From positions 68,326,956 to 68,390,955 of the forward strand of contig NC_087065.1 of the NCBI RefSeq assembly GCF_963678635.1: DNA of 64,000 nt. Reading direction: 5' to 3'. The position numbers and the translations under genes are program-made. A model generated the notes under the pieces. It searched no databases and was not told the DNA's origin. It was given only the letters and a program-made list of their open reading frames with translations. Position 1 is the stretch's first letter. Each line of letters starts with the position of its first letter. The DNA is from Symsagittifera roscoffensis. Lineage: Eukaryota > Xenacoelomorpha > Acoela > Convolutidae. This document shows positions 10,806-23,900 of this stretch, one piece after another.

Positions 10806-10920
10806 TATAGGTTTGAAAACTGCCAATTTCGCATATTTTGATTCTGCCACGCGCAATATATTTTGCTCTATCCAAATAAAATAGGCGAATTAAATCATTC
10901 ATAAGAAAATGAGGCAAGCA
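10806..10920 (+). mobile_element. Internal HINE fragment
   Basis: Resembles the interior (GGTTTGAAAACTGCCAATTT…ACGCGCAATATATTTTGC). It begins exactly where the complete copy ends, consistent with insertion of one copy into another. Confidence 0.5.
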
Positions 10921-10957
10921 GTTTTTTTATTCCGATTCCAAACCCAAAATATACTTC

Positions 10958-11433
10958 TTCTTCCGACTTTTAAAAAAATGCGGAATATTTATGCTTGATG
11001 TGGTTTTTTAATTCAGTCAATTTTCGACTTGTTAACTAAGCGTTTTTGACGGAATTTTTTCACCATCTGTGAGATATTATTATCCCCAGCTCAAATCTAA
11101 AAAGATATTTTACCTGTGATTGTTTTTCGTAACGTTACGGGCGTTTGAAAACTGCTAATTTGGCCAATTTGGGATTTTAAAGTGCGATATACTGCATTCT
11201 TATAATAATCGAAAGAAGCAAAAAATCTGCGCTCCAAATTGATTAGAGTTAAACAATTTAGTTTTTTACTATAAACACACCTTTAGTATTTTACATAGCG
11301 TGTAGGGGGATAAAATGAAAAAAATACTGAAAATTTCTTCTGTTTTTTGAATTTTTTTGTCAATTATTCAGCCAAAAAAAATCCTTTTAATTGGCTTTAG
11401 GTGTAGTTGGACCTTGATATACGAGCAGTCTTG
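10958..11433 (+). mobile_element. Diverged HINE copy
   Basis: Degenerate 5' end (TTCCGACTTTTAAAAAAATGCGGAATATT), interior blocks in the normal order, and a 3' end ATACGAGCAGTCTTG. The 3' hairpin is largely lost. Confidence 0.7.
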
Positions 11434-11529
11434 TTGCTCTTTACGCAGAGTGCGTGTGGATGTTAAATGAGTTTTTCTTTCATTTTTTTCAAACATTTTG
11501 TCAAATTTCAACTACAAAACCTTTGATCG

Positions 11530-11586
11530 AGACATTGAAGGGCAGTCGGAGCATTCAGGGTTTTGCCTTAATATGATCAGTCTTGC
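11530..11586 (+). mobile_element. 3' end fragment of HINE
   Basis: Retains GGCAGTCGGAGCATTCAGGG, a weakened hairpin and TCAGTCTTG. The upstream part is not recognisable. Confidence 0.6.
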
Positions 11587-11597
11587 TGTCTCTTTTT

Positions 11598-11965
11598 TCA
11601 AAAAGGAAATGGAATAATACTGCTCGGTGTACTTTTTTAGACAAATTTTGATTGTTCACTAGCCCTTTTTGACCAAAGCGTTTTATGCCATCTGAAACGA
11701 ATTGACGTCCTAAGTAGTAATATATAAAAAAAAATTGTGATCTTAATCAAATGATGGTGAATGAAAAGTGCCAATTAGACCAAATTGGTGCAATTAAAGC
11801 GCGATATGTTTCGTGCTGTTCAGGTTTAATCCGCCTCGAAATCGTTTCAAGTTGTTTTGAAGCATGCCATTTGATCTTAATCGTTACACCTTTATCAATT
11901 GCACAGTTGGTTACTACATAGCGTTTGGGGAAGGTTTTCAAAAATTAAATCCGATAAAACACTAA
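11598..11965 (+). mobile_element. Diverged HINE copy lacking 3' end
   Basis: Recognisable blocks: GCTCGGTGTACTTTTTTAGACAAATTTTGA, GCGCGATATGTTTCGTGC, CGAAATCGTTTCAA and CATAGCGTTTGGGG. No 3' ATIR or terminal hairpin follows. Confidence 0.55.
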
Positions 11966-14044
11966 AATTTTATGCAATTTTTGAAGAAAAAGCGGAAAAT
12001 TTATTATTCGCATTGATAAAGGAGCAGTTTTTTTTATTTTTTCAATATTTAAAACAAATAAACCGATTTTATCAAAACTTTCTCTACAATTTATCCCAAA
12101 TTTTTCAGCCCAAAAAACTTCGTAGCAGATTTTTGAATTTTTAATGCGAAGCTGAACGAAAACGAAAACTACCTCAATAGTTTGGCAAGCTATCTTAACG
12201 CATAGCAGCCAAAAGGGCGCCAACTTTCATACCGCTTTTACTCGTTTTTTTTTGCTAAGATTTCCAATGTTTGGTTGTTTCTAAGCCATTTCAGAGTTTC
12301 TCATTGTATTATTTTTGGATCTTTTTTGCCTAAAACCTATTGAAACCTGCAGGAAATTGTATTTCTTAGGCATTATTCAATATATTTTTTTCCATAAGCT
12401 TAAAAGATAATCGACCAAAAACGTTAAAACTTTTTGTATTAAGTGTAAGAGGGGAAAAAGTTTCAAGCTATCAATAATAAAAACAGTTTAACTTCAAAGT
12501 TGTTAACTATAACGCTCGGTCTGGATTTTATTGCAGGCAGCTTTTTATCAACATATTTGATATAGACTTAAACAGCAACCCCAGTAAACCCAAAGTTCAT
12601 GTCAATTTAAACAAATACGAAATTATGTAGAGCCTTATCAAAATAAATAAACGTCGACAATTACTTGTTTAAAAAACAATGAAACCGTAAATTCGAAAAA
12701 CCAGGAAATATTTGATGGGCTACCGGTCATTAGACCGAAATTGAACAAATGCCCGAAACAATTTATTGCCATTTCAAATTATTTCAAGCAAAACGAAGTT
12801 TTCCCAAAATCAGGGCGCGAGTGAGTTTAGACTCCATAACAAATAAATACAGTTTTCTTGCATATAGTTTTTGTTTTGCTATGAAATAGTATTAAGGCTT
12901 ATTATTGTTATGCAAGCTTATTATTGTGTATAAACAAAAGTTGGAGCCAAAACATACATGAACAAACATGCAACTTCGTGTTCATTTCTTTCGGCACAAA
13001 TCATATCGGTTGAATGAGCAAAACCCTACCTGTCAATCTTTAAGTCTCAGCTTCGTTCTTGGGAAAATCAAGCACGATTCCCATGGATGGTATGTTGGTA
13101 TGACAGAAGCCGTTTTTGCGACGTGGCGGTCAAAATTAGAATCAGAATTACAGCTGTATTTGAAGACATAAACCGCTCATTAGACGTCCCTCTAATTCGT
13201 TCAGAATGTTAAAGTGGATCTAATAAGCATTATAACACTCACTAAAACGCTCTTTAATGGACATTTTATGGCTTTTGCGAGCCATTTTCTTTACCTGTCT
13301 CCACGCTGCTAGCCAAAATCCAAAAACCTGGTTTTGATACCAGAATATTCGAAACTTAACACTCAATTCTGAAACGATCACAAAAGCATTCTTATTTTAA
13401 TAGGGGACAAAAATTGGAATCAATCGTTGGAAAATTAAAAGGTACCCTGAGGTTCAAAGTTTTATCGTAAAATCTTATGTCATAAAAGTTATGGCGAATA
13501 CTTTCTGGTTTGTTTTAAGTCAAGTAATTCAACAATTGGGCTGAACAAATTTTTGGTCGGGTTTGCCCATTGAATAGCCGTAAATACAAATCCAGTTAAG
13601 TCTGAAGTCTGCAAAAGGTAAGCTGGTCTTCCAAAATTTTATCACCTTATTTGAATTGAATAAATTATATGTTTATTCAAAAAAAAGTCGGCTTTTTAAC
13701 TCAACTTTAGATTAAAAACTGCACTATCTCAGAAAAAGGATTTGTTTAGTATTATGCATTTGCGAGTAAAACTTACAAAAATTACAAATTCGTATTAATT
13801 TTTCTGACTTTAAAAATCTAAATTATGCGTGTCACACATAGATTGAGCAGCATTTTCCGTTTTCTTTTCTTCCTCAATTTATTTCACGGGTAAACCTTTT
13901 CCACTAATTTTTTGCCACAAATTCTCAATAGAATGAGTTTTCAAACAATTAAGCATTATCTACCTCTCTTCTGGGTATTTTTATCTATTTAAATCCTGCC
14001 GCTTAAGATCATCCATAAAATCATCTAAATTTCTTATCCGATTT
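11966..14044. other. AT-rich stretch with one minor ORF
   Basis: No repeat or known gene recognised. A 67-codon plus-strand ORF (12968-13171) lies in slightly less AT-rich sequence. The alternative frame from about 13050 to 13210 is also open and equally protein-like, so neither can be preferred. Confidence 0.4.
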
Positions 14045-14436
14045 TCAAAGACAGCGACGAAATATTTGTGCTCGGAGTGGTTTTTTCTTCTACGGACAAA
14101 AATCGATTTTTTAATTAGCGACTAGTGACGAATTTCTGAATCATTTTAAAATAAAAAACATTCGTTGCCCAAGTTTGAAAAATGTTACGAAATTTCAACT
14201 AAGTGGAGGTTTATTTTGTCTTACAACTTGTTACAAATTGAACTAGGCAAGTTATTCTTTGGACTAAAAGTTTTGCTATGAGAAATATCATTTCTATGTT
14301 CTATATCGTGTGGGGATATGGTTTGCAAAAATTCTAATTTTTTTTAATAATAACTTTTTTTCAAAACAAACACTACTCCATTGACCTTAAAAGGCGGTTG
14401 AACATTCCAAGTTTTGCCATGATACAAGCAGTCTTG
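14045..14436 (+). mobile_element. Diverged HINE copy
   Basis: Starts near GACGAAATATTTGTGCTCGG, keeps the AT-rich interior and ends ACTCCATTGACCTTAAAAGG…GATACAAGCAGTCTTG. The palindrome and hairpins are eroded. Confidence 0.65.
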
Positions 14437-14796
14437 TTGTTCCGGCTTTCTAATATATATGTTTGAGTTTTTCTTTCTTATTTCTAAAAGATTGTTTGCC
14501 CACTAAGTTGATCGATTCCTAGATCTTTGTGGGGCATCGAACCTGACGCGAAATTAATCTGAAAAAAGATGAAACGAGTCCAACTGAGCTGCGTGTTAGA
14601 TACTTTGATGGTGAAAAGCTATAATTACTTATGCGTGTCAAGTTATCCTTAGCTAAATCATTTAAATTTAAATAAAGCAAGCTAATTGGCCTTGTTTGTT
14701 CCAAAATTTACTCAAATGTATCACTTATAAATGATATTTTCAGTCGAAAATTCATAGTTAGTCAAATTTCATTCACCAGAAACTATTCGAGAAGAC

Positions 14797-14844
14797 TAAA
14801 AGGACAGTCGGAACATTCAAGTTGCTCTGATACGAGCAGTCGTG
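14797..14844 (+). mobile_element. 3' end fragment of HINE
   Basis: GGACAGTCGGAACATTCAAG followed by CTCTGATACGAGCAGTCGTG: the 3' ATIR and terminus with half of the hairpin deleted. Confidence 0.55.
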
Positions 14845-15169
14845 TTATTCTTGCGCTCCTTATATGCATATTTAGCTCAGACAAATGCGCGCATACAATA
14901 CTTTGTATTTTTTTTGCAGACTGATTTTTTATACTGTTCTTATTAGCTTAACTAAACGCGGTACTTTCATCAGGTTTTGTCATAGTTTTTCACACTGGAA
15001 ACAAACTTTTGGGTATTTAAACTCTAATGCTTTTTTGTGAGTAATTAGCACACTTCTTCCTTAATCCATATCGAATAGGTTTGGGAATAAAAACTTGAAA
15101 AACTATAAATTTTGGACAATATCATCGATCAATTTCGAAAATTTGCGTCTCACAAACCTAACAAGACCA

Positions 15170-15452
15170 ATTAAATAGCGTCAATTAAAATTGGAGCAAT
15201 TTGGTTGTGCTAAAATCATCAAGCGCGCATAGCTTAGTCCAGAAATTGGCTAAATTGGCAACTTTTAAACTCCCATAGTTTTCAAAAAATTGATTGGAGG
15301 TAAAGCATTTTTTTAAAATTGATTTTGAGGAGTCGATACATTCAAAGGAGTATAATTTTTTTAGCAAAATTTTTATTTCAATCACCGAAAATTGACTAAA
15401 TAAAAAAACCTCACCAAGCATAATTATTCCAATTTCTCCGAAAATCAGAACA
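15170..15452 (-). mobile_element. Diverged 5' two-thirds of HINE
   Basis: In minus orientation the landmarks are TTTGTCCTGA-like, CCTCCAATCAATTTTTT and a 5' end readable as CAGAACA at 15446-15452 (TGTTCTG on the minus strand). Strongly diverged; no 3' end seen. Confidence 0.45.
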
Positions 15453-16336
15453 AAAATGAGAAAATCAAAAAATCGAAAACACAAACAATATTGAGCTAGC
15501 CTAATATACGTATCGTATTTCAGAAGGAAATGTCTGTATAAAACAGAGTATATTTAACAGCGATAACCCTACTTTCAAAAAATGTATTGTTTTATTTAGG
15601 ACTTACTTCGCAGCAAAAAATCATTGCCCTTCTCCAGTTTTGAAAATGGGAGGGAAAGAGGAAAAAACCAAAATTTTTAACTTCACTTTTCAAAATTTTT
15701 TCAAGTTGAGAAGTAGTGTTTTCGAAAAATTTGTTTTTATTTTTTTCAAGTTGCAGACAAACTCTATCTGATAAAACCCGTAATTACTGTTTTAACACAT
15801 TTTATATATGACTTGTTCAAAACATGAACAGAAAAAAACATTATACAAAAAACGGGTAGCTAACACTTGCAATCAAACATTCATTAGAAAAAAAATATAG
15901 CTTATCCCGTTTCAAAATAATTCATTCGACACTAAAAATATATTTAGTGAATCCTCCGGTTTTTGACAAATTTTGTTTCCAGGGCAGAAATTTTCGTTTT
16001 GAAAAAGTTTTTTTATTGATTCTGCCCATGCCAACATGTACTCATTTTAAGTTGAAGGGGAAAACGTATATGTATAGTCATGGGATAAAAAAATTTGAAA
16101 ATTTGTTTTATACTGTTTTTGTGGAAAAAGATTCAATTTTCATAGCAAAATTTTAAAATTTAAAAACCACAGAGTCTTTATACCAAGCTTGTAGTTAACA
16201 CTATTTCAAAAATCCAGCCAGATTTTTTGTTTTGCCTTTTTGAAATTAAATAGTTTTCGTTCGATTTTTTTTCTATTCGCTCTTGGTGCTCTCAATATTC
16301 ATGCATTGACCTGAAAAACAAGATTTAAAAGATAAA
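15453..16336. other. AT-rich stretch, nothing recognised
   Basis: No gene, RNA or structured repeat recognised. Confidence 0.4.
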
Positions 16337-16460
16337 CAAGATTGTTGTATCAAGGCGAAGCCTTGAATTGTCCGACTGTTTTTAAAATGAATTTAGATTT
16401 AAACTTTGATAACGTTTTTTTTTTAAAAACACTAAAACAAAAAAGTTTTTGAATTTTTTT
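16337..16460 (-). mobile_element. 3' end fragment of HINE
   Basis: CAAGATTGTTGTATCAAGGC followed by GAAGCCTTGAATTGTCCGACTG. The 3' hairpin is kept with a compensated base pair (CAAGGC/GCCTTG instead of CAGGGC/GCCCTG). Confidence 0.6.
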
Positions 16461-19400
16461 AAATATAAATCTCTAGTTGATGACGTATTTTTTTCTGAAT
16501 TTAACTAATTCACCACATGTCATACGCTACCAGGCCCATTGAAATTTTTTTTTTAATGTCAAAATTTTGCTGCTTCACAAAAATTATTCTACTTTTTTCT
16601 GTCATATGAAATTTTGACAGAATTTTCATATGAGCAAAAATGTTTGACAGACAAGTTTTTTTTACATTGTGTTTTGCATGATTTTTTGTTTGGTTTTGAT
16701 GTACTACGATCTTTGGCCGAAATTTTGTTCCTTAATTTTGCTCTTTACGTCAAATTATTCACAGCTCTATAATTCATTCTGCAATTTTTCTGCTCTCTAA
16801 GCCATTTTTTGCGAATTGTGCTAAAAGCTGCTGCTAGCAGAACTCCACGGGGCTTTTCAGTTAGGCCAAAAAAACATGGCTTTAATTATCCCAATTTGGC
16901 CAAAGTAGTCCCTAATTCCATTTCTCAAATTTGTGATAAATAATTTAAAATGTAATATTGTTATAATTTTGTAATCAGAGGATTGATATCTTTCACATAA
17001 AAAAAGATTTTGCCAAAACGCTTTTCTAAAAAGACGGAGGTAGTTTGAATAAAATATTGCTCAAAGCAAATAAATTCCGTCGTCGGTTACAATTATGCAG
17101 AGAAATTGGAAGAAAAAAAGAGAGAAATTTTCAGACTTAATTAGAAGAATTCAAATTAACTACAAGAAGAATTAACTGTATTATAGTGCTAATGGAAATA
17201 AGCTGGAATATAATCAAAATTATCATGGCCTTAAAATCATACAAAACATGGCGGATAATTTTCAAAGTTTGGGCTTGCTTAACTTGAATTTAGCAGTAAT
17301 AGCAATTCACTTGAGTTAATTTTTTTTGGCAAAAAATGATGTTTTTTTTCGAAATTTTGCAGGCATTCTAAATAACAAACAAGAAAAAATCAATTTTTTT
17401 TGTGGGTTAGTTGAACTTTCGCGAGCTTCATTTGGTGTAGAAAGCAACAAAAACTTATTTTCCCCCTGTTTTTCTCGTACAGAAAAAGAAGAATGTGAAA
17501 ATTACAAAAAATACTTGTGGTAATATAAGTGTGACTTTGGACCGGGCGGGTTCTACATACTTCAACTCCTCCTCGGTACTGCTGCTTGCCTTTTACTATT
17601 TGCACTTCAAGCCAAATCCACCATTTTCTCCTCGATTGTTTTATTTTAAAATCCGATGTTGACAATTATACAACTTTTGCGTTCATCAAAGTGCCATAAA
17701 AGTATCAGCGCCGAAGAAAAAGAAAATGTTCATTTTAAATCTATGGTAAATCAAAGACAAAGTCGCAAAAAAGTTATTTTAGCATCGATGCTAGTCGCCA
17801 GTGTTTTAAAACAATTTATGAGCATGAAAGTTTGAAGTTTTTCAGATTTTTTGCTTTTTGACAGATAAAATTTTGGACAAGTAAGTCGTTTATTCATCGA
17901 TTTAAGCTAGAGACTCGCTAATTTTCTAATGTTAGTTACTTTTCAGCCATATTAAGTGTGAAATGATATTGTGCTGATTTTGGTGAAAACTAATTTTATG
18001 ACTCAACAGCTGTGTGTTGTGATTTCGTCGTGTGGGTGAAGATTTTTTGCCCGGCCAATCCTAAATTCTCCCTAAAAGCGAATTAATGCTATTTTCAAAA
18101 AATCCATGTGTCATCACTTTTAGCACGGAAAGTTTTAACGGTCGACCAAAAAAACGGTTAACAAAAAGTTTTTGAAAACCCAGCTCACCCGTTTAATAAC
18201 TAGTAGATCACCCCTGTTAACTCAAACGCGTATAGTACAATTTGTTTTTTTTTTCGCGTAAATATATGCAAGATTATTTCAACATGCTAATATGCGGCTT
18301 ATGCTTATAGCACCACATCAAAAAAAGTTAATCGCTATTTCATGCTCAGCTTGCGGTGCTAGATTGTCCCATGTTTTTTTCATCAGAAATTTCATTCTTT
18401 GAACCGTCCTAGATTTATGGTCCGCCTTTTAAAGCTCAAATATGCGCTCTCCTGTCAAGATTGTGGCTTAAAATTGGTTAAATCTTCAAACGTATATCTT
18501 ATTTTATAGTCGGAATGAACCGTGATAGGTTAGAAATTCAACATGAATGAATACTTGCAGACAAATAGAACATCATTTATTTTGTGTTTTTCCGTTATTT
18601 TCAGCCAATTCTACTTACAGTAAGAAAGTGCATTTATAAATTAACAATTACAGTTAAGAAACAGTTTTACAATTAGTTATAGTATTAAGATTTGATTTTG
18701 ACCTGACTATACTTAGTCGAAACTCCAATAATTATCCAAATTGACGAGAAATTCTGTATAATTTCAAAATAGTTTTCTCGATGAACTTCTTCAGACATCT
18801 GTATTTTAATGTTCTTCTTCAAATTGCCAATTCGAGCTTGGGGCATATTTTAACTGGACTCTAAAGCACATTTATTGCTTTACACCCAAAAGCTCTACTT
18901 TGTAGGTGACATAGTAAAAACAGAGTATGATACTTGAAATTAAATTGATTTTTTGACGGATTGACGTCACGTATGAAGCTTCCTTTTTCGTTTTTCTCGT
19001 TGATCAAGTTAGTTTTTATGTTAAATTTTCAACTTTGCTTTTTTATATTCATTTTTTTTTCAAATTCAAAACTACTTGAGTAGAATTTAATAAACTGTTA
19101 TTGACCATTCAATACTTGAGGCTGCAAAATTTGACATTTACTTCATTTTCTTCCTTTTTATTGCAACTTTCGGCAAAGTTTGGAATCACCCCTGAACGCT
19201 CATTTTAATTCACACTGCTAAGAGTGGTTCATTTTCACAATGCTGATTATTGATTTTTACTTTGGTCCATGAATTAAAAGTCTGATTGTTCCAACCTCTG
19301 ATTGTTTCGTAGTTCTTAACTCTCTGCTTACTACAGCCTTTGCTCCTGCACGTATTTACCTAGCTGCTAATGAAAATGTGAGTAAAAAAATTGAAAATTT

Positions 19401-20004
19401 ATCAACATAATTTCTTTTTCTTTCAAGAAAAGACTTTCCAGAAAACTTGCACAAAACTTTGATCTTGTTCCAATACATTTCGCTGTGCGCAAAACAATTA
19501 ACATTTACTCCTACAAATAGAAAAAAAAACTTGACTACCAAAGGACCGGTAGTTTTTCTATTGTGGTGAAAAATAGCCTCAAAAGTGATATTCCGTTCCA
19601 AATTGTGTTAGTAGTCATTTCTCCGACTAACAATTTGTACCTTTTCGGTTTTTGAAATATTTGAGCAAATCATAAATTGAAGAATAAATTTTAGATAAAA
19701 CTTGAAAACGTAAAATTGATCAAAGAACGGGTGAGTATGAATTTACAATGTTTCCAAAACCTCTGCTACAAAAACCTCACCGGAAAAGAGAACTTCGGGG
19801 GTTCAAAAAATGAAAAATGTTGTGTTATGGTTATTGGTTAAGAGTACCAAAAACGTTGAATTTTGTTTTATGGTATATATATTTTTTCATCATTCAAATT
19901 TAGGGCCAACGATACATATAACTGGAAATGACATGATGTATTGACCTGAAGCTTTTCAAGACGGGATAAAGTTCGGAATATTTACACTTTTTGACTTGAG
20001 TTAC
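16461..20004. other. Long AT-rich stretch, nothing recognised
   Basis: No gene or known repeat found in 3.5 kb. A small inverted motif (CTGTCATATGAAATTTTGACAG) lies at about 16600-16622, and a less AT-rich patch at 17530-17640 carries no clear coding signal. Confidence 0.4.
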
Positions 20005-20575
20005 TTTTCTGATGTTCGAATTATTTAAGCTCGGGTGTTTTTTCCAGTCCAATTTCTCTATAAATTCACTTGCCATTTTTTACAGAACATTTTTTATATC
20101 ATTCGAAAAGAAATGTCTTGAGCTCATACTCAATATTTATTTTACCTGTGGTTAATTGTGTTTGCGGGTTTGAGGACTGCCCATTCAACCAATTTGGGAT
20201 AAATAACGCGCGTTAGATATAGAACTCTTAACGAGTAAGCGGAGATATAATCCCTCTGAGATATAATTCAAAACTGAAATAAGACATGCTACTTGATCAA
20301 TTACAAACTTTGCAATCTGCAAAATGTCCAGTTTTGTTTTTTGTCCTCAAAGCGTGTAAGGTGATTTTTGAAGAAAAATCTGACTAAAACTCTAAATATT
20401 GTATGAATGGCATGCGCAGAATTTTTCTAGGGGGCGGCAATTTTTCGAAAATAAAAGTGTAAAAACTTTGTCGATTTTTTTTGTAGGTCGACCAATTTTG
20501 AAAGCAAACACTACTCCATAGACCTTAACAGGCATTCCGATTAGTCAAAATTTTGCCTTGATACAAGCAGTATAG
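20005..20575 (+). mobile_element. Diverged HINE copy next to the LTR element
   Basis: Blocks in order: TTTAAGCTCGGGTG, GTCTTGAGCTCA, TTTTACCTGTGG, AACGCGCGTTAGATATAG, GAGTAAGCGGAGATATAATCC, ACTCCATAGACCTTAACAGG and GATACAAGCAGTATAG. The LTR retrotransposon is inserted 9 bp beyond its 3' end. Confidence 0.65.
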
Positions 20576-20584
20576 TTTTCTTTG

Positions 20585-20923
20585 TGTCATGAGGCGACCT
20601 TCGGTACCTCATTATATTCTATTTACTTATGTACTGTCTTATCTAACTATATCTTATTTATTTACTTATAGTGCAGTAAATTGATTCAAGGACAAATCTC
20701 ACCAGCCAATTCGTTTGTCACTTGAGTTTTGGAAGCGGTCACTTGCGAGAGCCTTAAGTGTGAATTCAAGTCAGAAAACATTATACCTTTAAAACTATAC
20801 ATTCAATTCTGGATTCGATAATCATTTATTTGTTACTTTATTCTATCTATATATTTATCATATCTAATTCAATATCTGGATTTTATAACATCTTTTTCCC
20901 TACTCAAACTGAGGGAAATCTCA
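20585..20923 (+). repeat. 5' LTR
   Basis: 339 bp, TG…CA ends. A TATA-like run (CTATATATTTATC) lies at about 20847-20859, near its 3' end, which would leave a short transcribed leader if used. No AATAAA was seen within the LTR. The final A is also the first base of the Gag-Pol ATG. Confidence 0.96.
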
Positions 20924-23900
20924 TGGCGCAGCCAGCAGTTCCTGTGAATGAAGACAGGACTGACCTACTCGGAATACCACCCTTTTGGGCAAGAACATCG
21001 GTTAACCCACCTTTCATTTGGGAGACGTGGGTGGGACAATTTTTTTTGGCGGTGAGTCTCAAAGATAACATCTCACCGGGGGAGGTACTAGTTGCCCCAG
21101 CAGAGTTAGTGGATGAACCTTACCCAAAGCCCGAAGCACCGAGTGCAGATGAAAATGCCGCAGAGTTGGCCAATAGGAACCTCCGTATTGCAGCAGCTAA
21201 TAGAAGAATCGACGAGTACAATCAAGACAGGAGACGAAAAGGACCTCGCATTGGAAATAACTGGTGTTACCATGAGGCAGAGGCGCGGTTGAAATCGCGA
21301 CTTTTCTTCGCTCTGGGAAACGAGGGGAAAAAACGATTTTTGGATTCCTACCCTCATTTGGATCTCAATACTAGCTCGTTCAGAGATTTTCATAAGTGTT
21401 GTGAGGATGTCTTCAAGGCAGAGCGTGACTACACAGTCGAAAGGATTAAGCTATACAATACTATATTCATGCAGGATAATGACTCATTCTCGTCATTCTA
21501 TGCCCGACTTAGCGCTCAAACCGCGTTATGTAACTGGCCGATCGATCAGGAAAGAGCAACATTGAAAGATTTGTTCATTGGCCGCATTCGCGATGTGGAA
21601 GTTCAGAGGCAACTAATCAGAGCAAAAGCTAATCTTGATGATACTCTACAACTGGCTTTGGAAAACGAGAAAGGGGCTAAAACATCAGAACAATTTCAGA
21701 AATTGCTCCCGCATAATAACGCTACTTTCAATTCTACAAACTCTATTCGAGTCAAACAGGAACCAACTTCGTCAGTACAACAATTTAAGAATCAAGGAAA
21801 TAGCAGCCGGGGAGGTGGTGTATCTCGTCCTAACCAACGACAAAATCAAAACAAACCATGCTATTTTTGTGGCAACCCGTTTTCTTTGGAACATCGCCGG
21901 TCATGCCCGGCTCGAGAAGCTACTTGTAATGCTTGCAAAAAGAAGGGTCATTTTGCGAAGGTGTGTAACACTACGAGACGACGCGTTAACATGATACAAA
22001 ACGACGAGACGCCTACAGATCAAGAGTGTAATCTAATTGACGTAAACGGTGACAGCGAGCCGGAATATGGGGTCATGGCAGTAGACGTTGTGCAGATTAA
22101 CAATGTGGAGCTTCTAAAGACAGCGGGAGGACAACCAAGAAGCCTCAGCATTCAGTTACGATCCGGCAACTCCTTTTTCTATTCCACGGTGGACACTGGA
22201 AGTCCCGTATCCTTTTTAAACAAGAAGACGGCGGATATACTCATGAAGCGGATCCCCAACATTAAATTTAAGGACATCGCGAGACATCCTTTAGATGTTA
22301 TTTATGTCGATTATAACAAGAAACCAATTAAACTGTTTGGTTCTCTGGAAATCCCTATTGCATCGAAGGGATGGAAGATTGATAAGGCGTGTTTCTTGGT
22401 TTCCGAAAATCGTACCCGAAATTTACTTGGTTTGAACCTTCATGAGAAGTTAGGAATTGAAACGGTGCAACGCAGACCGGCAGAAGTTAGTTACGCCGAG
22501 GAAGATGAGGAATTGGATCCGACCTCAAAATTCTGGAGGAACCACTTTGTCAACAGGTACCCTAATGTATTCAGCAGACTGGGGAGGTCTAAAAACCATA
22601 AAGTATTCACAAATTTTAAAGACCCGTTGGTGCCCAGACAAGTTAAAGGCCGAAAAGTCCCTATACATTTGCAAGATCGGGTCACGGCTGAGATCAAAAA
22701 GTTGATTAAAGACAAGCACATTGAAAAGTTAGAAAAGTGTACAACGGATCATTTCATTGCACCCATAGTCCTAACAGCAAAGAAAGATGGGTCTATAAAA
22801 CTCGCACTGAATGCTAAACCTATGAATGCCCAAATCTGGCAAAACAAATATCAAATGCCTAATATGCATGAATTGATCGACTCGGCGGCTCAAATTATAA
22901 CTAAAGACACACCTGGGGAGGTGTGGTTTACTTCTCTTGACCTTAAATACGCTTTCAGTCAATTACCTTTATCGGAACTAACCAGTAGTCATTGTAACTT
23001 TAGTATTTTGTGCGGAGAGGCAACAGGCACATATCGATTCAAGACTGGTTTCTACGGACTGACGGACATGCCTACGGAATTTCAGAAAGCGATGGACTGT
23101 ACGTTACAAGGATTAGAGGGTGTCATATGTTACCTTGATGATATACTGGTTGTCACTAAAGGAAGAGTTGAAGACCATAATGTACTAGTCGAAAGAGTCA
23201 TGAGTCGATTGGATGAAGAAGGATGGGCGTTGAAACTTAGTAAATGTGAGTTTTCAGTTAATAAACTAGTCTGGTTAGGGTACGAAATCGATGAAAACGG
23301 TTACGCCCCGAAATTCTCAAAAATAGAGGCAATCAAATCCCTGTTGCCACCCAAAACTCTTAAACAGTTAAGATCGTTTATGGGTACACTCAATCATCTC
23401 CAACGCTTCATACCGGATTTGCACAAATACACAGTCGCATTTAGAGCTTCGCTAAAAGCGGAGAATAAGAAATCCTTTCTGTGGGGGGAAGAGCAAACTA
23501 TTGCGTTTCAAAAGATCTTAAACCTCATCGCAAACATCCCTAACTTGTTTCATTACGATGCTTCGAAAGCTTCACGTCTTAAATGCGATGCCAGTCATAG
23601 CGGGCTGGGGGCCTGTTTGGAACAAGAAGTCGAGCCAAATGTTTGGGCCCCGATTGCGTTTGCTTCTAGGTTTCTAAACTCCGCGGAAATCAAGTATAGT
23701 ACCAATGAGTTAGAGCTTCTGGCTATTGTATGGTCGTGCGAGCATTTCCGTACCTATTTACTTGGTACACGATTTGTTATTCTGACCGATCATAAGGCCA
23801 TCATTTCCGCCCTCAATGAAACGTATGGTAAAAAATCTTATCAGTCACGACTCTCTCGCTGGGCGGACCGCCTCATTCCGTTCGATTATCACATTGAACA

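Noticed and set aside
20830-20922. Upstream extension of the Gag-Pol frame into the LTR (31 codons)
   Set aside because: The codons belong to the LTR and are duplicated in the 3' LTR without the ORF. The ATG at 20923 is better placed, although the longer product cannot be excluded.
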